Source: Lineus longissimus (Eukaryota; Nemertea; Pilidiophora; Heteronemertea; Lineidae). Taken from it: 64,000 nucleotides of DNA. Numbering within the stretch: position 1 is the first letter of the stretch; the number at the start of each line of letters is the position of its first letter. The translations under genes and the position numbers were made by a program. The stretch covers positions 8,434,001 to 8,498,000 of the forward strand of contig NC_088321.1 of the NCBI RefSeq assembly GCF_910592395.1. Direction: 5' to 3'. The notes under the pieces were generated by a model. The model did not search any database. It saw only the letters and a list, made by a program, of their open reading frames with translations, and had not been told where the DNA came from. Below, piece by piece: positions 19,401 through 28,040 of the stretch.

Positions 19401-20857
19401 TCAGGTCTTGGCAACTTCTTAAGCTTCATACAATCTTGGATTTTATGCAATTCCTTACAGTAACTGCAATGATCTTCTCTTTCTCCTGGCTTGTCATTGG
19501 ACCTTTCACTGCTGGATGTTACTCTGAAAGCAGCTTTGGACGGTGCTTGCTTTCCCGGATTTGATCGTGACTTGTCTTGTTTTCTTTCTCCTTGAGATGG
19601 TTTTGGTCCCTCTTCGGTCCTTTGTCTGGTGCCATACCTGGGGTTCATAACTACCTTGGCCTGTGCTTCAATAAACTTAACCAAGTTCTGGTAATTAGCC
19701 GGATTACCAGTTTTCGTAAAAATTTCTGTATCCTGCCTAATCCACTTATATCTTAAGCAGTCAGGTAGTTTATCCACAATCTGGGCCATCATGGACGGAT
19801 GTTCCAGTTCAGTCAGTCGCCCAAGTCCAGTCAATGCATTTAGGCTATCCCGTAGTAAAATCGCAAATCGATCCATATCTTCTGCAGCCTTCATACTCAA
19901 CTTCGGCCAGGCTGATATTTTCCTGATATATGCTCTGCTGGTGTCGTACGGTGCTCCGTATCTTGTTTCTAGTAGTCTAAGAGCCTCTGCGTACCCTTCT
20001 TCAGGTCTCAGATGCACACAGCCACGCACTAATTCATGCGGTGTTCCTGACGTGTATGCTCGTAACTGTGTTAGCCTCTCTCTGTCCGTGTCGGTCCATT
20101 TAGCTACGTACTCTTGGAAGTCAATGAAGAACTCACGGAACTTGGTCTCATCTCCACCAAATATCTCTGGTTCGGCTCTAGGAATCCTCATTTGTTTCGT
20201 CAGATCCCTTTGCGTGTCAGCAATTGCTGAAAGTGCTCGTTCGGTAGCTTGTGTTACATTTGAAATCATTGTAAGATCTGGTGGTAACGGATCCGACATT
20301 CTCGTTGACTGATGTGCTGGTGTAAACGACGACGCACGGACGTCAATTCGGCCAAATACTCCTCTCGAAGTTTCAGGTTGAGTCAATCCCTCTGTTTCCA
20401 TGACTACCATTGTATCCAACCAACCCGCGACTTCGGCTTCAAACTGTTCATAATCGTCCAATCTGGTGTCGCAGTAGGCCTGGTCCCGTTCTCTCTCTTT
20501 CACATGAAGTCGTGCTTGATACTCATTATGACAGCCAAGAAACTTGTCCATCAGCTCTTTCATTTGCCGCAATATTGTTTTCACCATATCGGTATCGGTA
20601 CCTTCCATTAGTCTTGATAAACAATTCTTCTTAGCAGTAATTCGGCCGGTCAAAGCGGATCTGCTACGACTGAGCTGCTTCAACTCAGCTCCTTTCATCT
20701 GGGCTGAGAAACCACTCCTTAACTTTCTTCTATCTTCACTAGGATGTTGATCGTCCTCTTCAAACTCATCTTGATTTGGTTCGTCACCTAAATGGAACTC
20801 ATCTTCAGCGCCATCATCATTTCCCGCGCTTGTATTTCGATTCTCTTTTCCACTCAT
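16457..20857 (-). CDS. BEL/Pao Gag-Pol polyprotein with an internal deletion
   Basis: A single 1466-aa ORF from ATG 20857. The order is: acidic N-terminus; DUF1759-type Gag domain (PEIFGGDETKFREFFIDFQE); zinc knuckles (CSYC..., CFKCLERGHIAKDH); A17-type aspartic protease (VFLDNGAGASFITD); Pao reverse transcriptase (KLRIVFDGSAEIDGISINN, FHQIQVPPEDRNWYRFLW, YVDD at about 17872-17883); then zinc-binding H2C2 and integrase core (SGVDYFGPL, LRSDNGSNLIG, HYERQIRSVRKIL); and a C-terminal Pao domain. Between YVDD and the H2C2 domain only ~65 residues remain. Family members usually have several hundred there (RT thumb/connection and RNase H), so these are deleted without loss of frame. The protein would bind RNA, mature and integrate, but not complete reverse transcription alone. 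Confidence 0.9.
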   Translation of the reverse strand: MSGKENRNTSAGNDDGAEDEFHLGDEPNQDEFEEDDQHPSEDRRKLRSGFSAQMKGAELKQLSRSRSALTGRITAKKNCLSRLMEGTDTDMVKTILRQMKELMDKFLGCHNEYQARLHVKERERDQAYCDTRLDDYEQFEAEVAGWLDTMVVMETEGLTQPETSRGVFGRIDVRASSFTPAHQSTRMSDPLPPDLTMISNVTQATERALSAIADTQRDLTKQMRIPRAEPEIFGGDETKFREFFIDFQEYVAKWTDTDRERLTQLRAYTSGTPHELVRGCVHLRPEEGYAEALRLLETRYGAPYDTSRAYIRKISAWPKLSMKAAEDMDRFAILLRDSLNALTGLGRLTELEHPSMMAQIVDKLPDCLRYKWIRQDTEIFTKTGNPANYQNLVKFIEAQAKVVMNPRYGTRQRTEEGPKPSQGERKQDKSRSNPGKQAPSKAAFRVTSSSERSNDKPGEREDHCSYCKELHKIQDCMKLKKLPRPERGEFLKKTGRCFKCLERGHIAKDHGNQSTSQTVVKPETPSSVNKSEAVKSREAVKTVKTEEVTSRRIGTTGRIAMAVLPVKLRSLHNGVEVTTNVFLDNGAGASFITDGLATKMGLTGQSVKVDLSTMLQSCASVDSRKIQRLEVKGLSKGDEWIKLNELFTQSTIPIKPWEIPTENDVRKYPELKKVDLKVIDHPVEILFGANQPEITRPVEIIPTKEDGPYAMRTKIGWTLLGPVQRGRMNIASKPLHRLTVEELNNNMNAHFSREFDDGPQGEEIRMSREEERFMTKLRGTTAYTGERYQVRLPRKDQLPAVPESRPMAERRLSAVLKRMKRDKNYATAYQSQMNDLKKKRYIERVPENELDVKIRWYLPHHGVISERKQSKLRIVFDGSAEIDGISINNLLMKGPDLTNRLDGVLLRFREYPVAVSSDIQAMFHQIQVPPEDRNWYRFLWVDDQGQIEDWRWTVHSFGSKPSPAIACHALNHGLEEQADDRTRESCIAAKQTFYVDDHLDSFIDTERAVKHVKCVDETCQRSGFLLRKYVSNHPEIINCIPQDRHVEIGSEISLTEDRKLCPEIDKDGLLRVGGRLNNSLLPHEGRRPIILPGGEPLVRKLIRRIHWMEGHVGRNHVISSLRERYWVTGVTVAVKQVLKDCVLCKKYQARLQTQKMGNLPIDRISATRAFENSGVDYFGPLEVKISGRLYKRYGVLFSCNYTRAIHLELTRKLDTQSCLLAISRFTNRRGRPRKLRSDNGSNLIGASKELKQDLLKLNKELRLQEKLAKEEIDWEFNPPLASHFGGHYERQIRSVRKILYGLMNKQRLDEEEMQTVMVKAEWIMNSRPLTACSAADTSVVAITPNHLMGLNTVETDTSVTEESDMYRGRWKRVNYVTDQIWKQFNKLYVSSWQERNKWQDAKSDLQQDDIVVLQDTSVGRAYWPVGRIVNIHKGSDGHVRSCEVRTQNGTYRRPITKLAKLLEAED

Positions 20858-21129
20858 CTTGGACGGGAATCCCCTTTTGGAGCCTCACTGTTATAGCGGC
20901 GTAGCTCTGCAGGTGTGGCTGGCAGGCAACCTCGTCTCCAGGTCACAAAATTCAATGACGCGGCAGTGTGTTGTACGTAATATCAATACGGCAACAACCT
21001 CGGTTCCAGGAATCGGGGACTCGGCAATGTCGAAATCTTCAGAAATCGGACTAACTCACGGTACTTTTACATCAAAACTGTAGACTTCTTGGTTTCGTCA
21101 GCTTGCTCATCGTCTTCTAAACGTATCAG
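20858..21129 (-). other. BEL/Pao leader between 5' LTR and polyprotein
   Basis: About 270 bp between the 5' LTR edge (21130) and the polyprotein ATG (20857). It is expected to hold the primer-binding and packaging signals. The bases next to the LTR read CTGATACG in minus orientation and I could not match them to a tRNA 3' end by eye. Confidence 0.6.
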
Positions 21130-21521
21130 TGTGGGTGGTTTAGCCTTCAAACTCAGGGATGAACACACGGAAGACGATAAAAAGGTGTGTTAAAGTGGGG
21201 TCTTTAATATCGAGTCTAACATAAACATCTGCTTTGAGCTTCTGGCATCATCGAGTAGGGTTCGTTGGTCTGATCTGCATAAAAGAACAATTGGTCTGAA
21301 TATCTGATCGAAACTGACAGTCCAAATCACAAATAGCGAAATACGGATTCTTACTCACACGTTTGTGCCCCTTTCATATCCCTTAGTCCTAGTTTAGGGG
21401 TCAAAATCTAAAGTTTAATCATCTCCTCATCACACGGTGATCTGTCGTGAATGCAGTGTCTTAGCGCATTAAAGCATTAGGTACACGTGAGTGTGCGGTT
21501 CCTAACGGGGGTCCACTAACA
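21130..21521 (-). repeat. BEL/Pao 5' LTR
   Basis: The 392-bp promoter-bearing LTR of the element (transcribed leftward), nearly identical to 15768-16159. It is followed by the second TAGGT target-site copy at 21522-21526, after which the original intron sequence resumes. Confidence 0.95.
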
Positions 21522-21831
21522 TAGGTGAAGCGAAAATAGAGAGGTTTAGTATACAACTATTATAGAAGATAAGTTACATTCTAATCTTCGTGCTGGATCA
21601 CCTGGCATGCTTCAAGCAACACCTGTAGAGATTATCATAAACAATGACGCGTTCGCAGGTTACTCGACTGTTAATAGGGGCTCGGTATAAAGCGTGATAC
21701 ATTATAGAGGATAAGTTACGCGATCGTTTACATGCTTTCTCCCTCCTTCAGATTGTGTTGCAAGTGCCTGAAATTTGGGTCGGTCGCGGTATGGTCGGGC
21801 AAAATGCTCTTCGAAAGACTAGGTTTCGTCC

Positions 21832-21981
21832 GGGTATCCGGTTTTCTCCTGCTGTACATTACAAATTGCCCAGCCTAGGTCGTACGGGGTATCCGGTTTC
21901 CTCCTGCTGTACATTACGAATCGCCCGGCCTAGGTCGTACGGGGTATCCGGTTTCCTCCTGCTGTACATTACAAATCGCTC
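21832..21981. repeat. Tandem repeat, 55-bp unit, ~2.7 copies
   Basis: Units begin GGGTATCCGGTTT at 21832, 21887 and 21942 and share TCCTCCTGCTGTACATTAC and CCTAGGTCGTACG. It is intronic and its function is unknown. Confidence 0.85.
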
Positions 21982-22271
21982 AATATTTTTTGTAGAGCAA
22001 ATTGTTGTAGCTGAAACTCGGCTCTGAATACAAAATATTTTGCTTGTTCATCCGTGAGAAATTAGGTTGATAACTGAATTAATAAACTCTCGTGCTGCTA
22101 CGCGATGGGAATTTGGCGTACTAACACTACATTATTTAATTAGCATATCAATTAGCAACGGGTTCTTAAAATGGCACTTATTTCAAAAGGCGGTCATGAA
22201 GCGTGGATGCCATCGATTCCCGCACAGCCCAAGTGGATGATTGTTCAACTCATTTCCCTACACGTGTACAG

Positions 22272-22400
22272 TAAACAGAACTGGAAAGATTATGGTACTT
22301 GGAAAGTGAGCCCAACGAGTCTGACGCCAGGGCCATGACGGCTTTTGAAGCGCTGTTGACCGTCACCCTCAAGACGCCCGACGGCGTGGATTGCCGTGAT
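22272..22400 (+). pseudogene. Decayed tandem copy of receptor exon 3
   Basis: It lies 185 bp upstream of the real exon 3 and begins after a matching acceptor (GTGTACAG). Downstream of a 1-bp loss near its start, it reads a protein segment clearly parallel to exon 3 (ALLTVTLKTPDG against VLMTITLKTPDS; ARAMTAFEA against AKAKTAFEV). Resemblance stops near 22400 and there is no donor. With the frame set by exon 2 it runs into a stop. It is therefore a dead duplicated exon rather than a usable alternative exon. Confidence 0.75.
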
Positions 22401-22456
22401 GCCACCGATAAAAGCTGATAGCACACTGCAGATTTTTCTATTTTGCATGTTTACAG

Positions 22457-22649
22457 TAAAGCGATATTTGAGAGACCATGGTACAAGGAAACCGACGCAC
22501 CTGAGCAGAATGCCAAGGCCAAGACGGCTTTCGAAGTGCTGATGACCATCACCCTCAAGACCCCCGACAGTGTGGATTACCGCGCCTTCTCGTATGAAGT
22601 CAAGAGGCGGGCGATGCGGGCCTACAACGTCCGTTACGGTGCTGATGAG
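22457..22649 (+). CDS. Receptor exon 3 (ectodomain)
   Basis: Acceptor TGTTTACAG precedes 22457; the donor is GATGAG|GTAAGTAT at 22649/22650. Joined to exon 2 it gives SSKAIFERPWYKE, then AKTAFEVLMTITLKTPDS and FSYEVKRRAMRAYNVRYG, a conserved region of the ANF-type domain's second lobe. The exon has 193 nt and ends phase 0. Confidence 0.85.
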
Positions 22650-22905
22650 GTAAGTATCATTCCAGCCTCGTCCCAAGCCATTGCGCCTCCGCCAATTCCT
22701 GACGAAAGGTTGGATTGTGCATGTAGCTAGGTTGACCGAAGCGATCGACAACCCAAATATCTCGAGATCTCGCAGGGAGAGGCGCGTGGTTTTACCAGGC
22801 TGGGATCATTCCAGCTGTGCCAATCTCCAGGCCACACCATTGTAACTGTTGCTAAGGTTATCATTGCGCATACTAGCCGTATATGTGCGGTTGATTCGAA
22901 AGTTA

Positions 22906-23638
22906 AGCCTGGTCTACACTAGCAAACATTCGCCAACAATTGTTGGCCAACATGAGCCAACATCATGTTGGCGAATGTTTGGGGACCCGTCCACACTATC
23001 AAACACAGGCAAACATTGCCAAACAAGTTTGACTAAGTTTGGCCGTGTTTGGCATGAATTTGAGGGCAATTTGGAGGGAAAATCAGTCATTTCTCTTCAT
23101 TTTTTCTTTAAAACAATGGAGAACCACAGGAAGAAAGCATGCCTAGGTGCTTCAGCAGCAATTCTTTCAGTTGTGATTAACCCCCGTCCCCGCCGCAACT
23201 GACAAAAGCCATACTTGTGGAAAAAGCATGCATGGGGCCTATCACTGCCTCCTTCAAGAGTTATGGCGTCAGACTTCAAAAGCCTCAAGAATTTCCTGCG
23301 GATGGATAAAGCTTTTCGTATTACGAAATTAAGTGTTCAATTTCTTGAAATGCCATTCTCTATCTTTCATTGAGGCTGCCATTTTGTCCCAGTAGCTCCA
23401 TCACATGATCCAAATCTGTTCCCTGATTGGCTGCTGATTGCCCAACACCAACCAACATGTTGTTCAGAAGTAGCATGGCCTAACATAGGCCAACATTGGC
23501 CAACAAGTTGGCTGATGTTTTCACTTGTTTTTGGACCCGTCCACACTGGCAAACAATAGGAAACATGCCTCTGCAACAAGGCCCAACACGATGTTGGCCA
23601 ACATTTGTTGGTTCATGTTGGCTAGTGTGGACCGGGCT
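22906..23638. mobile_element. Non-autonomous PIF/Harbinger-like MITE (733 bp), TSD TTA
   Basis: Termini AGCCTGGTCTACACTAGC and, inverted, AGCCCGGTCCACACTAGC are flanked by TTA on both sides (22903-22905, 23639-23641). A 3-bp T(A/T)A duplication is typical of PIF/Harbinger. Subterminal sequence is packed with TTGGCCAACAT-type words in both orientations. It also contains a direct internal repeat (GACCCGTCCACACT near 22984 and 23534). No transposase is inside. It lies in intron 3 of the receptor gene. Confidence 0.85.
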
Positions 23639-23806
23639 TTAGGAGCGTCTGTCCAAATACCAATCAAGACGGGCGTTGTGTAGACCGCCGCAACCTTGGA
23701 TTCCATCCCACCTTAACCTCCCAATCCCCAACTTGCGTTGTTTGAAAATCTCAAATTCTACCTCAAAATTCAAATTCTTAACGAACGAACATGACCTTTT
23801 TTAAAG

Positions 23807-23942
23807 GTGAACAGCTTCCCTGGCGCACTCCATGATGCCATCTTCCTGTATGCTCTAGCGCTGAATGAAACCCTGGCGGCCGGATTCGACATTACCAACG
23901 GCAGAGAGGTCACCAAGAAAATGTGGAATCGAACGTTCCAAG
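23807..23942 (+). CDS. Receptor exon 4 (ectodomain)
   Basis: Acceptor TTTTTTAAAG precedes 23807; the donor is CAAG|GTAGGG at 23942/23943. It encodes VNSFPGALHDAIFLYALALN, then TKKMWNRTFQ, the conserved helix and WNRTF block of natriuretic-type receptors. Phase 0 in, phase 1 out; 136 nt. Confidence 0.85.
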
Positions 23943-24374
23943 GTAGGGTTTACTAGTATTGGGCGTCAGAGAAAATAGCGGCGGGTAACTTGGACTAATT
24001 TCCCGCCAATGAATTGCTTGTTTAGTTACTCATCAACCGGTTCCGCATATTTCCAAACGTTTCTCGCCGGAATCTTTTCTTTCTTAGCGTGGGGGATGCC
24101 TTTTTTCTATCTTGTATCGATGGTTGATGTCCGAGCTGACATATTATAAGAGACAAAACGTCCGTCCAACGAACTAAAGAACAAATGAAGACCTCCTCAA
24201 ACACTGTAGAATTATAGAACTCCACTAAACGATGATTTATACTACCCTGAACCACATTCATATAACCGGAGAGTGATGTATGACTGTTGTCAGCACGGGC
24301 TGCACATGCACGTGTGGTCTGACAGTAAAACTAAATGAAGTGGGGAAAAAGGAAAACAAACGGTTTATTTCTAG

Positions 24375-24466
24375 GTGTTACTGGTACAATCAGTGTTGAT
24401 GAGAATGGTGACAGGATTGGTGACTATTCCCTCATGGACCTCAACCCAACAACAGGAAAATTCGAG
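24375..24466 (+). CDS. Receptor exon 5 (ectodomain)
   Basis: Acceptor TTATTTCTAG precedes 24375; the donor is TTCGAG|GTAGGT at 24466/24467. It encodes GVTGTISVDENGDR and DYSLMDLNPTTGKFE, the GxxGxxxxDxNGDR signature that closes ANF-type ligand-binding domains. 92 nt, phase 1 in and phase 0 out. Confidence 0.85.
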
Positions 24467-25094
24467 GTAGGTTTTCTCAAGGGGTCTTCATACTGCAAAT
24501 ACTGTTGTTTACAGGCATTGGACGTTTTCAGGGCTAAAGATAATTGGCCAAAATCTTTAGCCCGTGGAAATCACGAAATTGGTTGTCATTATGAAAATAA
24601 CGTAACAGAGTAAAGCGCACCGTCGAGAATGTCTCAACAGGCGGATTTTGTGTTCTTCAGATCTTGTGAATGTCCCGCTAAACATGAGTAGCCTATATTG
24701 TGTTTAGACAGATCATGGTGTATGGTTGTGTATTAAGGCCATAACCGTCAATAGCTCAGAGAGATCAAAGCGCAAAATAGAATGATTTATTCCGGGGACA
24801 TTTTATCCTAGGACTTTCAAACTTCTACACCGGTGTAAAAGAAATGCAAGTTCCCCGGAATCGAAGTCCAGTCCTTTTGTTAAAGTGGATAGAGTCGCCG
24901 AGTTCCTTTGTTGAAGATTATGTAGCTAACCCTAACCAAACCATTAACCACAGTCGTTGACAATACACAGCTATTGTATGGGGTCCTGCATTTCTAGGAC
25001 GCCCATTCCTTCTACACCGGGTCAATTCTGTTGATCGCCTCTATTCACAGACCTAATCCATTCTCAATCAACATGTTTGACTTTCTCCCACCAG

Positions 25095-25216
25095 GTGGTT
25101 GCCAACTACTACGGCAAGAGAAAACAGTACGAACCCGTAGCGGGGAAAGATACCCACTGGCCTGGAGGGAACACACCACCAGGAGATACACCGGTATCTG
25201 GAGCCGGGACAGGCAG
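25095..25216 (+). CDS. Receptor exon 6 (juxtamembrane end of ectodomain)
   Basis: Acceptor CTCCCACCAG precedes 25095. It encodes VVANYYGKRKQYEPV, then THWPGGNTPPGDTPVSG, matching the VV.Y....HWPGG...P.D.P region just outside the membrane in receptor guanylate cyclases. The donor is uncertain: AG|GTTTTG at 25216/25217, or a GC-type AG|GCAGGT at 25212/25213. If unspliced, the frame stops at TGA a few bases later. No transmembrane, kinase-homology or cyclase exon was recognised further right in this window, so the rest is missed, far away or lost. Confidence 0.75.
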
Positions 25217-26068
25217 GTTTTGAAAATCCACGCATTTAGGAAATGTCATGAAACCTCGTATGACTCGGTACATTCTGAATACCATTAAAAGTTGTACTGC
25301 TTGCCAATAAGATTATGTAGAGAGGTTGCGATTCACAACTAAAGCGGGTAGGCAAATCAACCTCGCGTGCATTTAATGATAGCTGTTTTACAATAAACGT
25401 AAACGTAGACGCAAACGACTCGGTATCCGTATAGGCTGTCGATCCCAAATCTTAACTGTTACCAACATTGTTCTTTACTTTCAGCTTGATGTTGAAGTTT
25501 TTGGACCTTGCTACTTACCATACGGAGGTTCTGGTTAAGCTACCTGACATTCACCATAGGGAGATCGTGCAGTACAGGAGAAAATAATACGTTGACGGTG
25601 CACTCGGACTTGCTTTATACGGAGGTAGCAATAGGTCTGTCTCATGATAGAACGTTAGGGACAGACGGGAACCTAAGAAGTACCTAATTCAACGTACCAT
25701 GCTTGTTAACTTTGATGCTATTGGTTACACGAGCATTACCACCAGGGCTGCGCTGCTGTGATGAATACATACGTAAGGTCCTTCTTCTGATTGGTGGTCA
25801 CCAAAGCACATTAGGAACGCCCACCTATACATACAATAGCTTTTTGACAACGTGCATTCATGGTTAACTGTCAATGAAGGGAAATCGATGTTACCGACGT
25901 TACCGAATAGGCCTTGTTATAGACAAGCGGTCAATTATTGCTAAAAGCCTGATTGGCTCTTATTAACCAAATTGAGTATCTTTTTATTATCTAAGCAGTT
26001 ACTATGCAAAAGAAACCGGTTCATTGTTGGACTGTGGCTGAGCAACAGTAACAAGTTATGACTGTGAT

Positions 26069-26476
26069 ATGGGTCTAGTTTTAGCGCGGTTTTTAGTACA
26101 GTGTTGTCGAATTGAACGAACAGTCATGTGTGATAGAGTGCTTGTTGGCATGGAGGAGATGGCCCTTCTCCGGGAAGGGTACCAGCGACATAGAAATAAT
26201 TATGTTCGCATTCTAGGCCACATCCGGCAAAATGTCAACCGTTTGCCGGAACGCACAAGGGCATTATCCGCTAGGCGAACCGCAAAACAACTCAGACGAA
26301 GGATAAGAGAAGTTATTGCAAGAGAAATTGCTGAGTTAGTACATGTATCGTATACCTCCCTCCACAAACGCACCCACACCCCACACAACAGTAGCACAGT
26401 AACAAAGGGGCCATTCCCATATACCGATTATTCAAGGGGAGCACAACTCATTCCACGATTGTCGATAATGACCTGA
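26069..26476 (+). CDS. Accessory basic protein of the 1.86-kb transposon, possibly truncated
   Basis: The ORF is 135 aa from ATG 26069. The middle is strongly basic and helical (RTRALSARRTAKQLRRRIRE), consistent with DNA binding. I do not recognise a named domain. The position, convergent with a transposase inside one TIR pair, matches the second gene carried by Harbinger/ISL2EU-type elements. The 3' part reaches into the antisense of the transposase, so the natural end may have been lost in the deletion that also removed the transposase C-terminus. Confidence 0.45.
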   Translation: MGLVLARFLVQCCRIERTVMCDRVLVGMEEMALLREGYQRHRNNYVRILGHIRQNVNRLPERTRALSARRTAKQLRRRIREVIAREIAELVHVSYTSLHKRTHTPHNSSTVTKGPFPYTDYSRGAQLIPRLSIMT

Positions 26477-27104
26477 GTGCTGATACAATATTTGTGGACA
26501 TGGCCACTGTAGAACAGGTGCGGGGGATCCTCAGTCTCTGGGATCTCGATTGCGTGTACCGTTCCATCTATCGCCCCAACAGCATCTGGAATAGTATCCC
26601 AGTTGCCCCGCAGTTGTTCCCACTCTTCATCGGTCGGCCATGTTATTCCGTCTTGAAAATAAGTCCACAAAACATCTGTCATAAAATAAAGTTCCCTGCA
26701 AACAGATTGCTTGCTGATTTCAAACATTGCACTCATCGCAACAATGTCCGGATATTTCTTGATCCAATAGAAAAAAAGTAGTAAACGGTTCTCCACCGGC
26801 AGCAAATGATCTCGGTACCGTCCTGGCCTGTTTTCCAGAAGGGGCGTAATGTCCTCTACGAGGTGCTGGAAAGAGGCCACTGTCTCACCTGATAGATACC
26901 AAAAGTCCATCTGGTGGTTTCTAATCCTGGTAAACCGTCGTTACCACCGTATGGACCATTTGGTTGATTGGTGAGAACTTCATCAAGTCTTGGAGGCAAC
27001 GGAGGCGGACGCACTTCTAAATTATGAAATGCTGGTGTAAGCAAAACTGGTGGCGGTGGTATGGGCGGCGGAGCAGCGAACAAAAACATCCTAATTCTCT
27101 CCAT
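26428..27104 (-). pseudogene. IS5-type (PIF/Harbinger-related) DDE transposase, frameshifted and truncated
   Basis: An N-terminal Pro-rich part starts at ATG 27104 (MFLFAAPPPIPPPP). It continues, after a frameshift near 26915-26930, into FWYLSGETVASFQHLVEDI, a helix-turn-helix segment (MSAMFEISKQSVCRELYFM), the first catalytic Asp (DAVGAIDGTVHAIEIP) and HLFYSGHVHKYCISTQVIID. It ends at 26428 before the second Asp and the Glu, so it is inactive. The same FYSGH motif follows the first Asp in the transposase at 48967-49530/41714-41863, showing that the two transposases are related. Confidence 0.75.
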
Positions 27105-28040
27105 GGTGAAAGTAGCGTGAGGCCAAGCGACTGCTGGCCAACACAAACCATGGCAATTAAATGTTATCAATAATCAATTCAATTCCGGACAAAGGAATGA
27201 TATTTTATTGACCATTTTCAATGCGTGTCTAATCATGTCACCACAGGGATAAGGCTAGACGCATAATAAAGGAAAATTACATGAACCTTCCCATATGGGC
27301 GGTCTATTGCCATTGAATGCAATTATCCAGTGCAAAGATCATTGTTACATGGCCGGCCTCCATTCAGAACTTGGAACGCAAACGTACTCCACGTGACATG
27401 TGAAGGCCTATTAGATTAATCCTGCTACGCGTCCATGGACGTTGATTTTGGTTCCCGTCCGTCCCTAACGTTCGGTTATGAGACAGACCTAGTACAACTG
27501 TTTGATATTCGCCATGGAAATCCCGCCGTACGTACAGGGACAATAGGCGTACAGCTCGTTGACGGGGCACTTGGACTTGCTCACGGAGGTACCAGTATGA
27601 TATTTGCCATGGAAATCCCGCCGTACGTACAGGGGCAATAGGTCTACTGCTTGTTGACGGGGCACTTGGACTTGCTCACGGAGGTTCCAGTACAACTGTT
27701 TGATATTCGCCATGGAAATCCCGCCGTACGTACAGGGGCAATAAGCCTACTGCTCGTTGACGGGGCACTTGGACTTGCTTACGGAGTTACCAGTACAACT
27801 GTCTAATATTCGCCATGGAAGTCCCGCCGTACGTACAGGGGCAATAGGCCTACGTCTTGGACTTGCTTACAGAGGTACCAGTATATACAACTGTTATATT
27901 CGCTTTGGAATTTCCGCATGCAGTACAAGGGAATTCTGCTCGTTGACAGGGCATTCGGCCCTGTAACGGAGGTATCGGTACAACTGCTGACATCGGTGAC
28001 GGAGATCCCACAGTACAGGGAAGTCCCGTTGGAGTCAAAA

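Larger units (their letters stand above)
15768..21521 (-). mobile_element. BEL/Pao LTR retrotransposon, full structure, TSD TAGGT
   Basis: Identical-length LTRs (392 bp) at 15768-16159 and 21130-21521 begin TGTGGGTGG and end CCACTAACA (TG...CA). I count two differences between them (about 0.5%), so the insertion is young. The 5-bp duplication TAGGT occurs at 15763-15767 and 21522-21526. The internal polyprotein runs on the minus strand, so the 5' LTR is the right-hand one. A purine tract (AAGGGGCCGG in minus orientation) abuts the 3' LTR. No clear tRNA primer site was recognised next to the 5' LTR. The element lies antisense within intron 2 of the receptor gene. Confidence 0.95.
25633..27490. 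mobile_element. TIR DNA transposon (1858 bp) with two convergent ORFs, IS5-type DDE
   Basis: The terminal inverted repeats are about 45 bp, with left end AGGTCTGTCTCATGATAGAA and the right end the same outer AGGTCTGTCTCAT in inverted form; both contain AACGTTAGGGAC. It interrupts the minisatellite: flanking units are continuous if it is removed. Flanks are AAT on the left and AGT on the right, so a 3-bp duplication is possible but not clean. Inside are a plus-strand basic ORF (26069) and a truncated minus-strand transposase, a layout like that of the larger element at 39369-49732. Confidence 0.75.
25500..28040. repeat. Minisatellite, ~90-103-bp units, split by a DNA transposon
   Basis: At least six units occur between 27491 and 28040, and one diverged unit occurs at 25500-25632. 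Each has a core like TATTCGCCATGGAAATCCCG, then CGTACGTACAGGGGCAATAG, then CTCGTTGACGGGGCACTTGG. Sequence identity is high in the central units and falls at the edges. The left unit and the right array are separated by the 25633-27490 transposon. Reading frames across the array are by-products of the repeat. Confidence 0.85.

Noticed and set aside
21832-21981. CRISPR-like array
   Set aside because: Repeats are directly adjacent without variable spacers, in an intron of an animal gene; it is a simple tandem repeat.
22290-22751. Long minus-strand frame of 153 codons
   Set aside because: Antisense of exon 3 and its dead copy; plus-strand splicing and protein similarity explain the sequence.
24920-24945. 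Telomere-like CTAACCCTAACC
   Set aside because: Only about two units and no array; chance occurrence.
25485-25540. Possible seventh receptor exon after TTTCAG (reading LDVEVFGPCYLPYGG)
   Set aside because: The sequence is a diverged unit of the ~100-bp minisatellite found at 27491-28040, and the residues do not fit the juxtamembrane or TM region.
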